In this document: positions 36,833-47,575 of the stretch, one piece after another
How positions within the stretch are numbered: position 1 is the first letter of the stretch
Layout: the number at the start of each line of letters is the position of its first letter
DNA from: Streptomyces kronopolitis
Lineage (GTDB): Bacteria; Actinomycetota; Actinomycetes; Streptomycetales; Streptomycetaceae
Assembly: GCF_014646275.1 (NCBI RefSeq)
Contig: NZ_BMND01000010.1
Coordinates: forward strand, 1-64,000
Reading direction: 5' to 3'
Length of the DNA stretch: 64,000 nucleotides
The notes under the pieces: model-generated
Seen by the model: only the letters and a program-made list of their open reading frames with translations
Database searches by the model: none
Told to the model about the DNA's origin: nothing
Program-made: the position numbers and the translations under genes

Positions 36833-37777
36833 ATGGATGACTTGCTGCCCACACCTGCCCGTGTCTTCGTCGCGGGCCACCGAGGCCTGGTCGGTTCCGC
36901 CGTGGCCCGGCGCTTCGCGGACCGGGGTTACGAGGTGCTCACCCGCACCCGTGCGGAACTCGACCTGCGTGACGCCGACGCCACCGCCGCCTGGCTGCGC
37001 GCGGCCCGGCCCGACGCGGTCGTGCTGGCGGCCGCCAAGGTCGGCGGAATCATGGCCAACAGCACCTACCCCGTACAGTTCCTGGAGGACAATCTCAGCA
37101 TCCAGCTCAGCGTCATCGCCGGTGCCCACCACGCCGGGGTGCGCCGCCTGCTGTTCCTCGGATCGAGCTGCATCTACCCCAAGCACGCCGCCCAGCCCAT
37201 CACCGAAGACGCCCTGCTGAGCGGGCCGTTGGAGCCCACCAACGAGGCGTACGCGATAGCCAAGATCGCCGGCCTGGTGCAGATCCGGTCCTACCGACGC
37301 CAATACGGTGCCTCTTTCATCTCCGCCATGCCGACGAACCTCTACGGCCCCGGCGACAATTTCGACCTGGAGACCTCGCATGTGCTGCCGGCGCTCATCC
37401 GCCGCTTCCACGAGGCCAAGCAGCAGGGCCTGCCCGAACTCACCCTCTGGGGCACCGGAACGCCGCTGCGCGAGTTCCTGCACGTCGACGATCTGGCCGC
37501 GGCCTGCGAGGTGCTGCTGCGCCACTATGACGGGGACGACACGGTCAACGTCGGCTGCGGCGAGGACCTGACCATCGCCGACCTCGCCTCCTGCGTCGCC
37601 GCCGCGGTGGGCTACGAGGGACGCATCGCCTTCGACCCGTCCCGCCCCGACGGCACCCCGCGCAAGTTGCTCGACATCAGCCGGATGCGCGCGCTGGGCT
37701 GGGCCCCTACCATCCCGCTCGCCGAGGGCATCGCCCGGACCTACGAGGCCTGGCAGGCGGAGCCGGCCCCGGCGTGA
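36833..37777 (+). CDS. fcl: GDP-L-fucose synthase
   Basis: A 314-residue epimerase/reductase (WcaG family) that converts GDP-4-keto-6-deoxymannose to GDP-L-fucose. The NADPH-binding motif is [11 protein letters not shown] near the start; the conserved region around [14 protein letters not shown], the catalytic tyrosine/lysine segment [12 protein letters not shown] and [12 protein letters not shown] are all intact. The length matches family members. ATG 36833 is chosen at the onset of similarity; no clear ribosome binding site precedes it. It completes GDP-fucose synthesis with the divergent gmd gene, so L-fucose, or a sugar made from it, is expected in the polysaccharide. Confidence 0.94.
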   Translation: MDDLLPTPARVFVAGHRGLVGSAVARRFADRGYEVLTRTRAELDLRDADATAAWLRAARPDAVVLAAAKVGGIMANSTYPVQFLEDNLSIQLSVIAGAHHAGVRRLLFLGSSCIYPKHAAQPITEDALLSGPLEPTNEAYAIAKIAGLVQIRSYRRQYGASFISAMPTNLYGPGDNFDLETSHVLPALIRRFHEAKQQGLPELTLWGTGTPLREFLHVDDLAAACEVLLRHYDGDDTVNVGCGEDLTIADLASCVAAAVGYEGRIAFDPSRPDGTPRKLLDISRMRALGWAPTIPLAEGIARTYEAWQAEPAPA

Positions 37778-37788
37778 GCGAAGCCGGC

Positions 37789-37843
37789 CCGTGGTGTGCG
37801 TCCGGCGCCCGCCCCTCGGCGGGGCACCGGCCGCACACCACGG
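37789..37843. terminator. Bidirectional hairpin terminator
   Basis: A 12-bp perfect stem (37789-37800 with 37832-37843; left arm CCGTGGTGTGCG) around a GC-rich 31-base loop that can form its own inner stem. It lies between the convergent fcl and sugar-phosphotransferase genes. Confidence 0.7.
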
Positions 37844-37866
37844 ACCACGGCGGCTGGTACGCACCA

Positions 37867-39366
37867 CTAGTACGCACCACGCCCGTCCACGACGGCCCGC
37901 ACGGTCCGCATCAGCACCCCTATGTCGCGGGAGTAGGACCAGTTGTCCACATAGCTCAGATCCAGCGCGACGGTCTCGTCCCAGGAGAGGTCGGACCGCC
38001 CGCTGACCTGCCACAGACCGGTCAGCCCCGGCTTGACCGAGAGCCGGCGGATCTCGGTCCCGTCGTACCGCTCGACCTCCTCGGGCAGCGGCGGCCGCGG
38101 CCCGACCAGGGACATGTGTCCCGCCAGGACGTTGAAGAGCTGCGGCAGTTCGTCCAGCGAGAAGCGGCGCAGCAGTCGGCCCACCGGCGTCACCCGCGGA
38201 TCCCGCCGCATCTTGAACATCGCCCCGTCGTGCTCGTTGGCCTGTTCCAGCGCGGCCCGCATCCGGTCGGCGGTGACCACCATGGTGCGGAACTTCCACA
38301 TCCGGAACGACCGCAGATCCCGGCCGACGCGGATCTGCCAGTAGAACACCGGGCCCGCGGTGGTGCACCGTATGGCGGCGGCCACCACGGCGAAGACCGG
38401 GGCGAGCAGCGTGAGCAGCAGCAGCGCCCCCAGCCGGTCGGTGGCCTGCTTCAGCAGCACCGGTATGCCGCGCCGCGCCGCCGGGTCGATGTGCATCAAC
38501 GTCAGGCCCGCCGCCTTCGCGAGCCGGACACGGTGCTGTGAGACATCGATCAGGCCCGGAAGTATGGCCAGATTCCGGCCCCCGTCGTGCAGCGCCCAGG
38601 CCAGCCGCCGCACCCGCGCCGCCGACATCTGCCGGCCCGGTGCCACGAAGACGAGATCGGCGCCGAGTTCGGCGGCACAGGCGAGCACCCGCTCCCCGTC
38701 CAGCGCCCCCTCGGGCGCCTCACCGTCGGACGCGAGCCGGTCGCACACCGGCAGCGCCGAATCGATGGCCTCGTCCCCGACGAGACAGCTGCCGACGACG
38801 ACATACTCGTGGTCGGTGCGGTGCGCCAGCTCCGCGAGCACCACATCGACCGCGCCCGCCTCGCCGACGATCAGCACCCGCCGCAGCGCCTGCGCGCGGC
38901 GCCGGATGGCCAGCAGATAGCGGTGCGCGAGCTTGCGCCGGGCCACACCCAGCGCGAGACAGGGCAGCAGCGCCAGTACACAGATCTCGACGGAGAAATC
39001 GATCCGGGCGCCGACGCAGGCAACGGCCAGCACGCCCAGCATGGTCAGCCAGTCCCGGAAGACGGGCAGCACGGCACCCGCACCGAGTTCATCTCGGGAG
39101 TAACGATTCTTCGATGCCCCTACCGCCAGCCACGACATTCCGGCCAGCGCCGCCGTGAGCAATGGATGCGGCTGCCGCGTCGTGACACACAGCGCGGCCA
39201 CCGGCAGCAGCACGCCGACGGCGTCCACCACCAAGGCGACCGGTAAGAGCCGTCGTTCGGTCGGCCTGTGTCTGCCTCCCCTGTCGTGTTCCGGCGCGCG
39301 ATCCCACTTGGCTGTCCCGGCGGGTGACTCCATCACCCGTGGTCCGGCAGCTTCGAACAACCCCAT
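37867..39366 (-). CDS. Undecaprenyl-phosphate sugar phosphotransferase (WcaJ/WbaP-like)
   Basis: A 499-residue initiating enzyme that puts the first sugar-1-phosphate onto undecaprenyl phosphate. Four N-terminal membrane helices and a CoA-binding-like domain (RRVLIVGEAG) precede a fifth helix and the catalytic domain, with family motifs FRMWKFRTMVV, RRFSLDELPQLFNVLAG, SLVGPRPPLP and KPGLTGLWQVSGRSDLS. ATG 39366 is taken as the start, with a G-rich run two bases before it; a downstream ATG at 39333 is the alternative. A TTA codon lies at 39244-39246. It is transcribed toward fcl and is the first committed step of this locus. Confidence 0.9.
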   Translation of the reverse strand: MGLFEAAGPRVMESPAGTAKWDRAPEHDRGGRHRPTERRLLPVALVVDAVGVLLPVAALCVTTRQPHPLLTAALAGMSWLAVGASKNRYSRDELGAGAVLPVFRDWLTMLGVLAVACVGARIDFSVEICVLALLPCLALGVARRKLAHRYLLAIRRRAQALRRVLIVGEAGAVDVVLAELAHRTDHEYVVVGSCLVGDEAIDSALPVCDRLASDGEAPEGALDGERVLACAAELGADLVFVAPGRQMSAARVRRLAWALHDGGRNLAILPGLIDVSQHRVRLAKAAGLTLMHIDPAARRGIPVLLKQATDRLGALLLLTLLAPVFAVVAAAIRCTTAGPVFYWQIRVGRDLRSFRMWKFRTMVVTADRMRAALEQANEHDGAMFKMRRDPRVTPVGRLLRRFSLDELPQLFNVLAGHMSLVGPRPPLPEEVERYDGTEIRRLSVKPGLTGLWQVSGRSDLSWDETVALDLSYVDNWSYSRDIGVLMRTVRAVVDGRGAY

Positions 39367-39654
39367 GGCCCCCCACTTGGTCGTCCCCTCATTCCGGCGC
39401 AACCGTCGCCCCCTGGCACAGACGGCCGCCCCGTGTCGGACGTGACGCTAGAGCACGTTGCGCCTGACTGCTGTGGTTTACCTAATTTGAGTGTTCTTGT
39501 GTCCCATTGTTTACAAGCCAGGGAAGGCATGATCCGGTTTCAGCCGCCTCGACGGACCGGCGATCCGGACCGCCGGCGGACCACCAGGGGGCCTCCGGCA
39601 GCCGCCGGAGGACTTCCGGACCGCCGGGCCGGCCCCCGCTCTAGCATGCCCGTC
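39367..39654. promoter_or_regulatory. Divergent promoter region with an AT-rich island
   Basis: The 288-bp gap between the initiating transferase (minus) and the AIM24 gene (plus). The stretch 39470-39520 is strikingly AT-rich for this genome (it includes GGTTTACCTAATTTGAGTG) and probably holds the transferase promoter. I cannot fix exact -10/-35 elements. Confidence 0.45.
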
Positions 39655-40332
39655 ATGAACAGTGACCTCTTTGCCGCCGAGAACATGGCGACGCAGGCGA
39701 CCGCCCCCGGCATGGTGCAGCAGAACGCGAAGTCGCTCAAATACGCGCTGGACGGGGAGTGTTACGCGAGACAGGGTTCGATGATCGCCTACCGCGGCGA
39801 TCTGCACTTCGAGAAGAAGGGGCAGGGCGTCGGAAAGTTCCTCAAGCGCGCGGTCACCGGCGAGGGGCTGGCGCTGATGGCCGTCCGGGGCCGGGGCGAG
39901 GTGTGGTTCGCGCACGAGGCCGCCAACTGCTTCATCGTCGACCTCGCCGCCGGCGACGGCCTGACCATCAACGGCCGCAACGTGCTGTGCTTCGACGCGT
40001 CCCTCTCCTACGAGATCGAGATCGTCAAGGGCGCCGGCATGATCGGCGGCGGGCTCTTCAACTCGGTCTTCAGCGGCCAGGGCAAGCTGGGTGTGATGTG
40101 TGAGGGCAACCCCGTCGTCATACCCGTCTCGCCGCAGTCTCCGGTCTTCGTCGACACCGACGCCGTGGTGGGCTGGAGCAGCGCGCTGCGTACCGGGCTG
40201 CACCGTTCGCAGAGCCTCGGCTCGATGCTCCGCGGCGGCTCCGGCGAGGCCGTGCAGCTCCGGCTGGACGGCGAGGGCTTCGTCATCGTGCGGCCGAGCG
40301 AACTCCGTCCGGAGAAGTCGGCCGGAAACTGA
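39655..40332 (+). CDS. AIM24-family protein
   Basis: A 225-residue protein of the AIM24 (TerD-adjacent) family, whose members fold as a beta-barrel and have no known enzymatic role. Family features are the opening KSLKYALDGECYARQGSMIA, the GEGLALMAVRGRGEVWFA strand pair, and the GLFNSVFSGQGKL and NPVVIPVSPQSPVFVDTDAV segments. ATG 39655 or the in-frame ATG 39646 could be the start; neither has a clear ribosome binding site, so a leaderless transcript is possible. It stands alone between the polysaccharide locus and the RNase HI gene, and nothing links it to either. Confidence 0.82.
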   Translation: MNSDLFAAENMATQATAPGMVQQNAKSLKYALDGECYARQGSMIAYRGDLHFEKKGQGVGKFLKRAVTGEGLALMAVRGRGEVWFAHEAANCFIVDLAAGDGLTINGRNVLCFDASLSYEIEIVKGAGMIGGGLFNSVFSGQGKLGVMCEGNPVVIPVSPQSPVFVDTDAVVGWSSALRTGLHRSQSLGSMLRGGSGEAVQLRLDGEGFVIVRPSELRPEKSAGN

Positions 40333-40368
40333 CCTTGCGGCACCGGCGGCGGGGGGCCGCCCCGGGCC

Positions 40369-40404
40369 ACCGCCGGCGCTCCCGCCGCTCCCGCCGCCGG
40401 CGGT
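40369..40404 (+). terminator. Possible hairpin terminator after the AIM24 gene
   Basis: A 10-bp stem (40369-40378 with 40395-40404; arm ACCGCCGGCG) with a 16-base loop in the GC-rich spacer. This sequence is generally prone to foldback, so the call is modest. Confidence 0.4.
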
Positions 40405-40452
40405 CCGTGGCCGCTTGGCCCCGGCGCACCGCCGCCTGGCATGATCGCGCGC

Positions 40453-41190
40453 ATGGCTGAACGCGTGAGTGCCGCTTGTGACGGCGCGTCGAAAGGAAAC
40501 CCCGGGCCGGCGGGCTGGGCCTGGGTCGTCGCCGACGGTACGGACACCGTCGTGCGGTGGGAGGCCGGCCCGCTGGGCACCGCGACCAACAACGTCGCCG
40601 AGCTCACGGCGCTGGAGCGGCTGCTGACCGCCACCGACTCATCCGTACCGCTGGAGGTCCGGATGGACTCCCAGTACGCGATGAAGGCCGTCACAACCTG
40701 GCTGCCCGGCTGGAAGCGCAAGGGCTGGAAGACGGCCGCGGGCAAGCCGGTGGCCAACCAGGACCTGGTGATGCGCATCGACGAGCTGCTCACCGGCCGG
40801 TCCGTGGAGTTCCGGTATGTGCCCGCGCACCAGGTCGACGGCGATCCGCTGAACGACTTCGCCGACCGGGCCGCGAGCCAGGCGGCGGTCGTCCAGGAGG
40901 CCGCCGGCAGCGACCTCGGCTCCCCGCAGCCGCCGGCCGCCACGGCTGCCGCGCGGCCCGCCGGCGCCCGCCGCGGTGCCTCCGGCGCCACGGCGGGGGC
41001 GGCCTCGTCGCCGCAGCGGCGCGGCGCGGGCAAGACGGCGCGCACGCTGAAGGCCAAGTTCCCCGGGCGCTGCCGCTGCGGGCGCTCCTACGCGGCGGGC
41101 GAGCAGATCGCCAAGAACGACGAGGGCTGGGGGCACCCCGCGTGCCGCTCCGGCGCGGGCGGCACGGCCCCGGCCGCGGCAGGCGCCTGA
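40453..41190 (+). CDS. Ribonuclease HI with extra C-terminal Cys/His domain
   Basis: A 245-residue protein. The N-terminal 140 residues are RNase HI, which cuts RNA in RNA-DNA hybrids; all four catalytic acids are visible in AACDGASKGNPG (Asp), TNNVAELTAL (Glu), RMDSQYAM (Asp) and NDFADRAA (Asp). A Pro/Ala/Arg-rich linker leads to a C-terminal module with CRCGRSYAAGEQIA and GWGHPAC, a likely small zinc-binding domain not found in standard RNase HI. ATG 40453 is preferred because similarity begins there; ATG 40441 is in frame. Confidence 0.87.
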   Translation: MAERVSAACDGASKGNPGPAGWAWVVADGTDTVVRWEAGPLGTATNNVAELTALERLLTATDSSVPLEVRMDSQYAMKAVTTWLPGWKRKGWKTAAGKPVANQDLVMRIDELLTGRSVEFRYVPAHQVDGDPLNDFADRAASQAAVVQEAAGSDLGSPQPPAATAAARPAGARRGASGATAGAASSPQRRGAGKTARTLKAKFPGRCRCGRSYAAGEQIAKNDEGWGHPACRSGAGGTAPAAAGA

Positions 41191-41281
41191 CCCGGCCCGA
41201 CGGGACGGGGAAGCGCGGACTCCCCGGGCCGCGGCTACCGTGACGGCAGGGGCACCACCCATGACGTCAGGAGGGACCACC

Positions 41282-41644
41282 ATGACCGGCTCGTCCACCC
41301 AGGGGATCAAGACCGTGCTGCACCCCGTGTCCGACCTGGCGGCGGCCAAGGAGGTGTACACCGCCCTGCTCGGCGCACCGCCGCAGGCCGACGAGTCCTA
41401 CTACGTCGGCTTCGACGTGGCGGGCCAGCACATCGGGCTGGTGCCGGGCGGTGCGGCGCAGGGCATGGCCGCACCGGTGGCCTACTGGCACGTGCCGGAC
41501 ATCGAGGCGAAGCTGGCCGAGGTGACCGCCGCGGGCGGCACGCTGAAGGACCCCGCCCGCGATGTCGGCGGCGGCCGCCTGGTGGCCACGTTCACCGACC
41601 CCGACGGCAACGTCCTCGGGCTGCTCCAGGACCCGCAGGCGTAG
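41282..41644 (+). CDS. VOC-family (glyoxalase-like) protein
   Basis: A 120-residue single-domain protein of the vicinal-oxygen-chelate superfamily. The paired beta-alpha-beta motifs show as [20 protein letters not shown] and the C-terminal [15 protein letters not shown], the standard ending of glyoxalase/bleomycin-resistance-type domains. Substrate and metal are unknown. ATG 41282 has GGAGGG nine bases upstream, which decides it over the longer in-frame start at 41261. It is a short, stand-alone gene. Confidence 0.85.
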   Translation: MTGSSTQGIKTVLHPVSDLAAAKEVYTALLGAPPQADESYYVGFDVAGQHIGLVPGGAAQGMAAPVAYWHVPDIEAKLAEVTAAGGTLKDPARDVGGGRLVATFTDPDGNVLGLLQDPQA

Positions 41645-41829
41645 GTCTCCGCCGCCGCACGGCCGGCGGGGAGCGCATCGCGGCCGTCCGGCCGATACCG
41701 CCGGTCGCCCGGACGGCGTACCGTTGCCGCGATCGCGCCGGCCGAGGAGCGCCGGCTCTCCTGCTCGACGCCGGTCGGACCGAGCCGGGCGACGCCGACG
41801 GGGGCCGCGCAGACGGCCCCGCCTCACAG

Positions 41830-44256
<2,427 letters not shown>

Positions 44257-44278
44257 CCGGCTCCGGTGCGCGGCCGGC

Positions 44279-46588
44279 TCAGGCGGCCTTGCCGCCGGGG
44301 CCGGCCACCGGCACGTCCAGGGGGCGGGCGATACCCACCACTCCCTCGTCCAGGCGCTGGAGATGCCGCAGCACGCGGAAGGTGACGGTGCCCGACTGCA
44401 GCGCGCCGGAGCCGGCCGTCTCCAGCATCGCGGCGATGCTGGCACCGGACTGGACCTCGCCCTCGGTGCTCTCCTCCAGCACCCGCGCCACGATCAGATC
44501 GATGTTGTACGCGATCCGCCGGCCGGCCCGCTCCAGGCGTGGGTCGGCCGCGATGGTCCTGCTGAACGGCACGAGTTCCGCGGTCGCCGCCAGGGAACGG
44601 GCGTGGTAGGCGGAGGTCTCCAGGAGCGCCACCAGATAGCGGGCGGTCCGCCGCCGCACCCGCAGCGGTGTGATCGGGTGCGTCAGCGGCTGGATGGAGG
44701 CGCGCAGCTCGTCCAGCGCCTCGTCCAGATCGCGGGCCTTGCCCAGCAGATCGACGGCGGGCCCGCCGCTGAGCTGCTCCACCGCGGCGGACACCACGTC
44801 CCGCAGGCGGACCAGCACCGTGCCCAGCAGCTCGTCGGTGCGGCGGTCGGTGTGCACCGGCAGCACCAGCACCGCGCCGATGATCCCGCAGGCGGCGCCC
44901 AGCGCCGTCTCCTCGATGCGCAGCACCAGCACATCGAGGCTGTAGGTGTTGAGCAGGGTGTAGAGCAGTCCGAGCATCGCGGTGACGAAGAAGGACATCA
45001 GCGCGTAGGACAGCGGCGCGGTGAAGAACATCCCGAAGATGCAGAGCAGCACCAGCGCGAACGCGAGCCAGGTGTGGTCGCCGACGAGCCCGGCCAGCGC
45101 GACACCGGCGATCACGCCGAGCACCGTGCCCACCAGCCGGCGGTAGCCCTTGACCATGATCTCGCCGGTGGAGGCGGTGTTGAGGAAGACCACCCAGCAG
45201 GTCAGCACGGCCCAGTACCAGCGCTGGCTGGACAGGAACTCGCCGCCGATCATGGCCAGCGTGGAGCCCACCGCGACCTGGAACGCGGCCCGGGTGGTGG
45301 GCCGTTGCAGCCCGGTGCGGTCGTCCGCCGGCTCCTCGGCCTCCTCGGCGACGACGATCGCCAGGTCCTCGGCGTCGAACTCCTCGCGCGAGCGCGTGGT
45401 GGCCGGGCTGTCGTCCGACTCGTCCTGCGGTCCGTCCAGCGCCAGCCGCAGACCCAGGACGGAACGGGCGGCCTCACCGAGTCCGCGGAAGACGTCCTGG
45501 ACGGCGGGGGAGGCCTGCGGGAGGTTGTCCTCGTCCCGGTAGCCGAGCAGCCGGTTGCGGACGTGCGCGAGCGCGGTGCCGCGCTCGCCGGGCACGGTCC
45601 GGGCGATCAGCAGGAGCAGGGCGTTGAGGTCCCGGCGCAGAGTGCGGATCGCGTCGTCCTCGGTGCGTATGCGGGTGCCGGTGGCGGGCACGGGTGCATG
45701 CGGCAGATGCATGGTGAGGGTGTCGGCGCGCCCGGCGCTGCGGGCGTTGAGCAGCAGCATGCCCAGCCGCTCGGCGGCGATCTCGGCCTCCGCGACGCGG
45801 CGCTGCACCAGTCCCGCCGCGGCCTCGTCCCGCGTTCCCTCCTCCAGCAGGCCCTGGATCATCAGGGCCGCCTCGTGCAGCCGGGCGGTGTGCCGCCGCA
45901 GGTCGTCGAGGACCTTGTCCAGCTCGTCGGGTTCGACGTCCAGCAGTTCCTGCTGGGTGGCCAGCAGCTGGGCGAGGCGGGCCCGGAAGGCCTCGCGCAG
46001 CCGGCCCAGGGTGCGTTGCGGAGTCTGCGGGACGACGGCGAACCGGACGAGGGCGCTGCACCCGAAGGCCACGGCCAGGGTCAGATACAGCACCGGCAGG
46101 GTGGCGACGCTCGCGTGCACGAACAGCGAGATGAAGTAGACCTGAAACCCGATCAGGCCGAGTGCGGTGCCGCGGTCGCCGAAGCGGCGGGAGTAGACGG
46201 CGCCGAAGATCAGCAGCACGAAGAACACATCGCCGGTGACGACCAGGGCGTGCAGCAGCGCGCCCAGCGACATCGCGGCGAGCGCGACCGGGAGCCCGAG
46301 CGCCAGCGTGACCGCCTGGCCGCGGACCTCCTTCTCCTTGATCGCAAAGGTGGACACCATGGACACCATCGCGCCCGCGACCATCAAGGGGGTGCCGGTG
46401 CCGAGCAGTGCGAGGACCAGGAGGGTGAGCACGATCGCCCCGACCGTCCGCAGTCCCGCCATCAGCCGCAGCAGCCCCGGGTCGGACGCCGCGAAGCGGT
46501 CCCAGGTGTTCGTACCAGCCCGTCGTATCGCTGCCACCACGCTGCCGTACGCTCCCACTTCTTGCCATGATCCCCGGTGCCCCAGCAT
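44279..46588 (-). CDS. FUSC-family membrane transporter
   Basis: A 769-residue membrane protein of the fusaric-acid-resistance (FUSC/YccS-like) family. Two sets of hydrophobic helices (about 45-185 and 390-560) are separated by a long cytoplasmic region with heptad-like leucine and glutamate content (RLREAFRARLAQLLATQQEL), and a further soluble tail follows. Members are proposed efflux pumps for aromatic acids or components of envelope homeostasis. ATG 46588 was picked as the first reasonable start; a GTG about 50 bases downstream could also serve. It faces the UvrA paralogue with a 22-bp gap. Confidence 0.82.
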   Translation of the reverse strand: MLGHRGSWQEVGAYGSVVAAIRRAGTNTWDRFAASDPGLLRLMAGLRTVGAIVLTLLVLALLGTGTPLMVAGAMVSMVSTFAIKEKEVRGQAVTLALGLPVALAAMSLGALLHALVVTGDVFFVLLIFGAVYSRRFGDRGTALGLIGFQVYFISLFVHASVATLPVLYLTLAVAFGCSALVRFAVVPQTPQRTLGRLREAFRARLAQLLATQQELLDVEPDELDKVLDDLRRHTARLHEAALMIQGLLEEGTRDEAAAGLVQRRVAEAEIAAERLGMLLLNARSAGRADTLTMHLPHAPVPATGTRIRTEDDAIRTLRRDLNALLLLIARTVPGERGTALAHVRNRLLGYRDEDNLPQASPAVQDVFRGLGEAARSVLGLRLALDGPQDESDDSPATTRSREEFDAEDLAIVVAEEAEEPADDRTGLQRPTTRAAFQVAVGSTLAMIGGEFLSSQRWYWAVLTCWVVFLNTASTGEIMVKGYRRLVGTVLGVIAGVALAGLVGDHTWLAFALVLLCIFGMFFTAPLSYALMSFFVTAMLGLLYTLLNTYSLDVLVLRIEETALGAACGIIGAVLVLPVHTDRRTDELLGTVLVRLRDVVSAAVEQLSGGPAVDLLGKARDLDEALDELRASIQPLTHPITPLRVRRRTARYLVALLETSAYHARSLAATAELVPFSRTIAADPRLERAGRRIAYNIDLIVARVLEESTEGEVQSGASIAAMLETAGSGALQSGTVTFRVLRHLQRLDEGVVGIARPLDVPVAGPGGKAA

Positions 46589-46722
46589 CGCACGTCCGTC
46601 CGGACCGGCTTCAGCCGCCTCGTGCCGGGCCGGCCGCACCGCACCGCACACCACCTGCGGATTCCGTGGCCCGGCACCCGTTCTGCCGCTCCCTGACCTG
46701 CTCGGCCCCTTTGTGCATTTCG

Positions 46723-46755
46723 GGCGTTAGTGAGGCGTTAGTGAGGCATCAGTGG
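46723..46755. repeat. 11-bp tandem repeat, two exact copies and one decayed
   Basis: GGCGTTAGTGA appears twice head to tail, followed by GGCATCAGTGG. It lies in the divergent region about 190 bases before the DUF4232 gene and may be a regulator-binding array. Confidence 0.6.
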
Positions 46756-46819
46756 GAGCGCCCAAGGTGGGTGGCGCGGAATCGAACAACCCACCGCCGG
46801 GACCGACGGTCCTGTGGTG

Positions 46820-46857
46820 GCGCCCGCGGAGCACCCTGCCCGGTGCTCCGCGGGCGC
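46820..46857. terminator. 16-bp hairpin upstream of the DUF4232 gene
   Basis: A perfect 16-bp stem (46820-46835 with 46842-46857; left arm GCGCCCGCGGAGCACC) with a 6-base loop. It sits in a divergent interval, 78 bases before a start codon, where a terminator would not normally be expected; it may act as an attenuator or end an unrecognised upstream transcript. Confidence 0.6.
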
Positions 46858-46935
46858 ACCGCCGGCGCCGCGCGGGACCGGGTGGGTGAGAACACCACCA
46901 TCTCCGGATACCGGAGAAGAGGGAGTTGATGACTG

Positions 46936-47478
46936 ATGACCATCCGTGGTCTGCGTACCGCTGTCACCACCACCGCCGCTGTCGTGCTGGCCGCGGGGGC
47001 GAGTGCGGGCATCGCCACCGCGGCAGGCACCGGCGGATCGGGTGCGGCGGCCGCCGGTGCGTGCGCTCCGGGGACGCTGAAGGTCACGACCACCACCGCG
47101 GGTTCGGGCCAGGCCGGGATGAGCCACGAGGGCACCTACCTGAAGGTGACCAACACCGGCAAGACCAACTGCGCGATATCCGGCTACCCGGGGCTGGCGC
47201 TGGAGGGCGCCGGGCACTCGGCGATCAAGACCAAGGTGCACCGCGGTGACACCTACTTCGCCAAGGACCCGGGCGCCCACCGCGTCACGCTCAAGCCGGG
47301 CAAGAGCGCCTACGCCGATCTCGTCTGGTCGCACGCCGGACCGTCCGCGAAGGCCAAGTACCTCCAGGTCTCCCCGACGGGCGGCAACGCCCACGGCATC
47401 CTGCCCTTCGCCAACGACGTCGACGGCGGGTCCCTGTCCGTGACCGCCTGGTCGGCCACGCCGCCCCGCGCGTCCTGA
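46936..47478 (+). CDS. Secreted DUF4232 protein
   Basis: A 180-residue exported protein. A signal peptide (MTIRGLRTAVTTTAAVVLAA..., cleavage after about 30-40) precedes a DUF4232 domain, an all-beta actinobacterial domain of unknown function. Typical phrases are YLKVTNTGKTNCAISGYPGL and LKPGKSAYADLVWS, with a cysteine pair likely to form a disulfide. A purine-rich ribosome binding site (AGAGGGAG) lies before ATG 46936. It ends in a strong hairpin and appears to be a single-gene unit. Confidence 0.85.
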   Translation: MTIRGLRTAVTTTAAVVLAAGASAGIATAAGTGGSGAAAAGACAPGTLKVTTTTAGSGQAGMSHEGTYLKVTNTGKTNCAISGYPGLALEGAGHSAIKTKVHRGDTYFAKDPGAHRVTLKPGKSAYADLVWSHAGPSAKAKYLQVSPTGGNAHGILPFANDVDGGSLSVTAWSATPPRAS

Positions 47479-47491
47479 CCGCCTCGCGGTG

Positions 47492-47526
47492 ACCGGAGGC
47501 CGACGCATCGCGCGTCGGCCTCCGGT
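47492..47526. terminator. Strong hairpin terminator after the DUF4232 gene
   Basis: A 15-bp perfect stem (47492-47506 with 47512-47526; left arm ACCGGAGGCCGACGC) with a 5-base loop, 14 bases after the stop. A second stem (47538-47545 with 47554-47561; arm CCGTTGGC) follows, serving the convergent epimerase gene. Confidence 0.85.
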
Positions 47527-47575
47527 GCGGGGGGCGTCCGTTGGCCCGGGGGTGCCAACGGGCGCTCTTCGTCGG

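Larger units (their letters stand above)
46589..46935. other. 347-bp divergent region with tandem repeats and a hairpin
   Basis: No gene is supported. It contains two exact tandem copies of GGCGTTAGTGA (46723-46733 and 46734-46744) plus a decayed third, and a 16-bp perfect hairpin at 46820-46857. Confidence 0.6.

Noticed and set aside
39497..39505. TTGTGTCCC shared with the 32.6-kb divergent region
   Set aside because: Only nine bases match, and the orientation relative to the polysaccharide genes is inconsistent; it may be chance.
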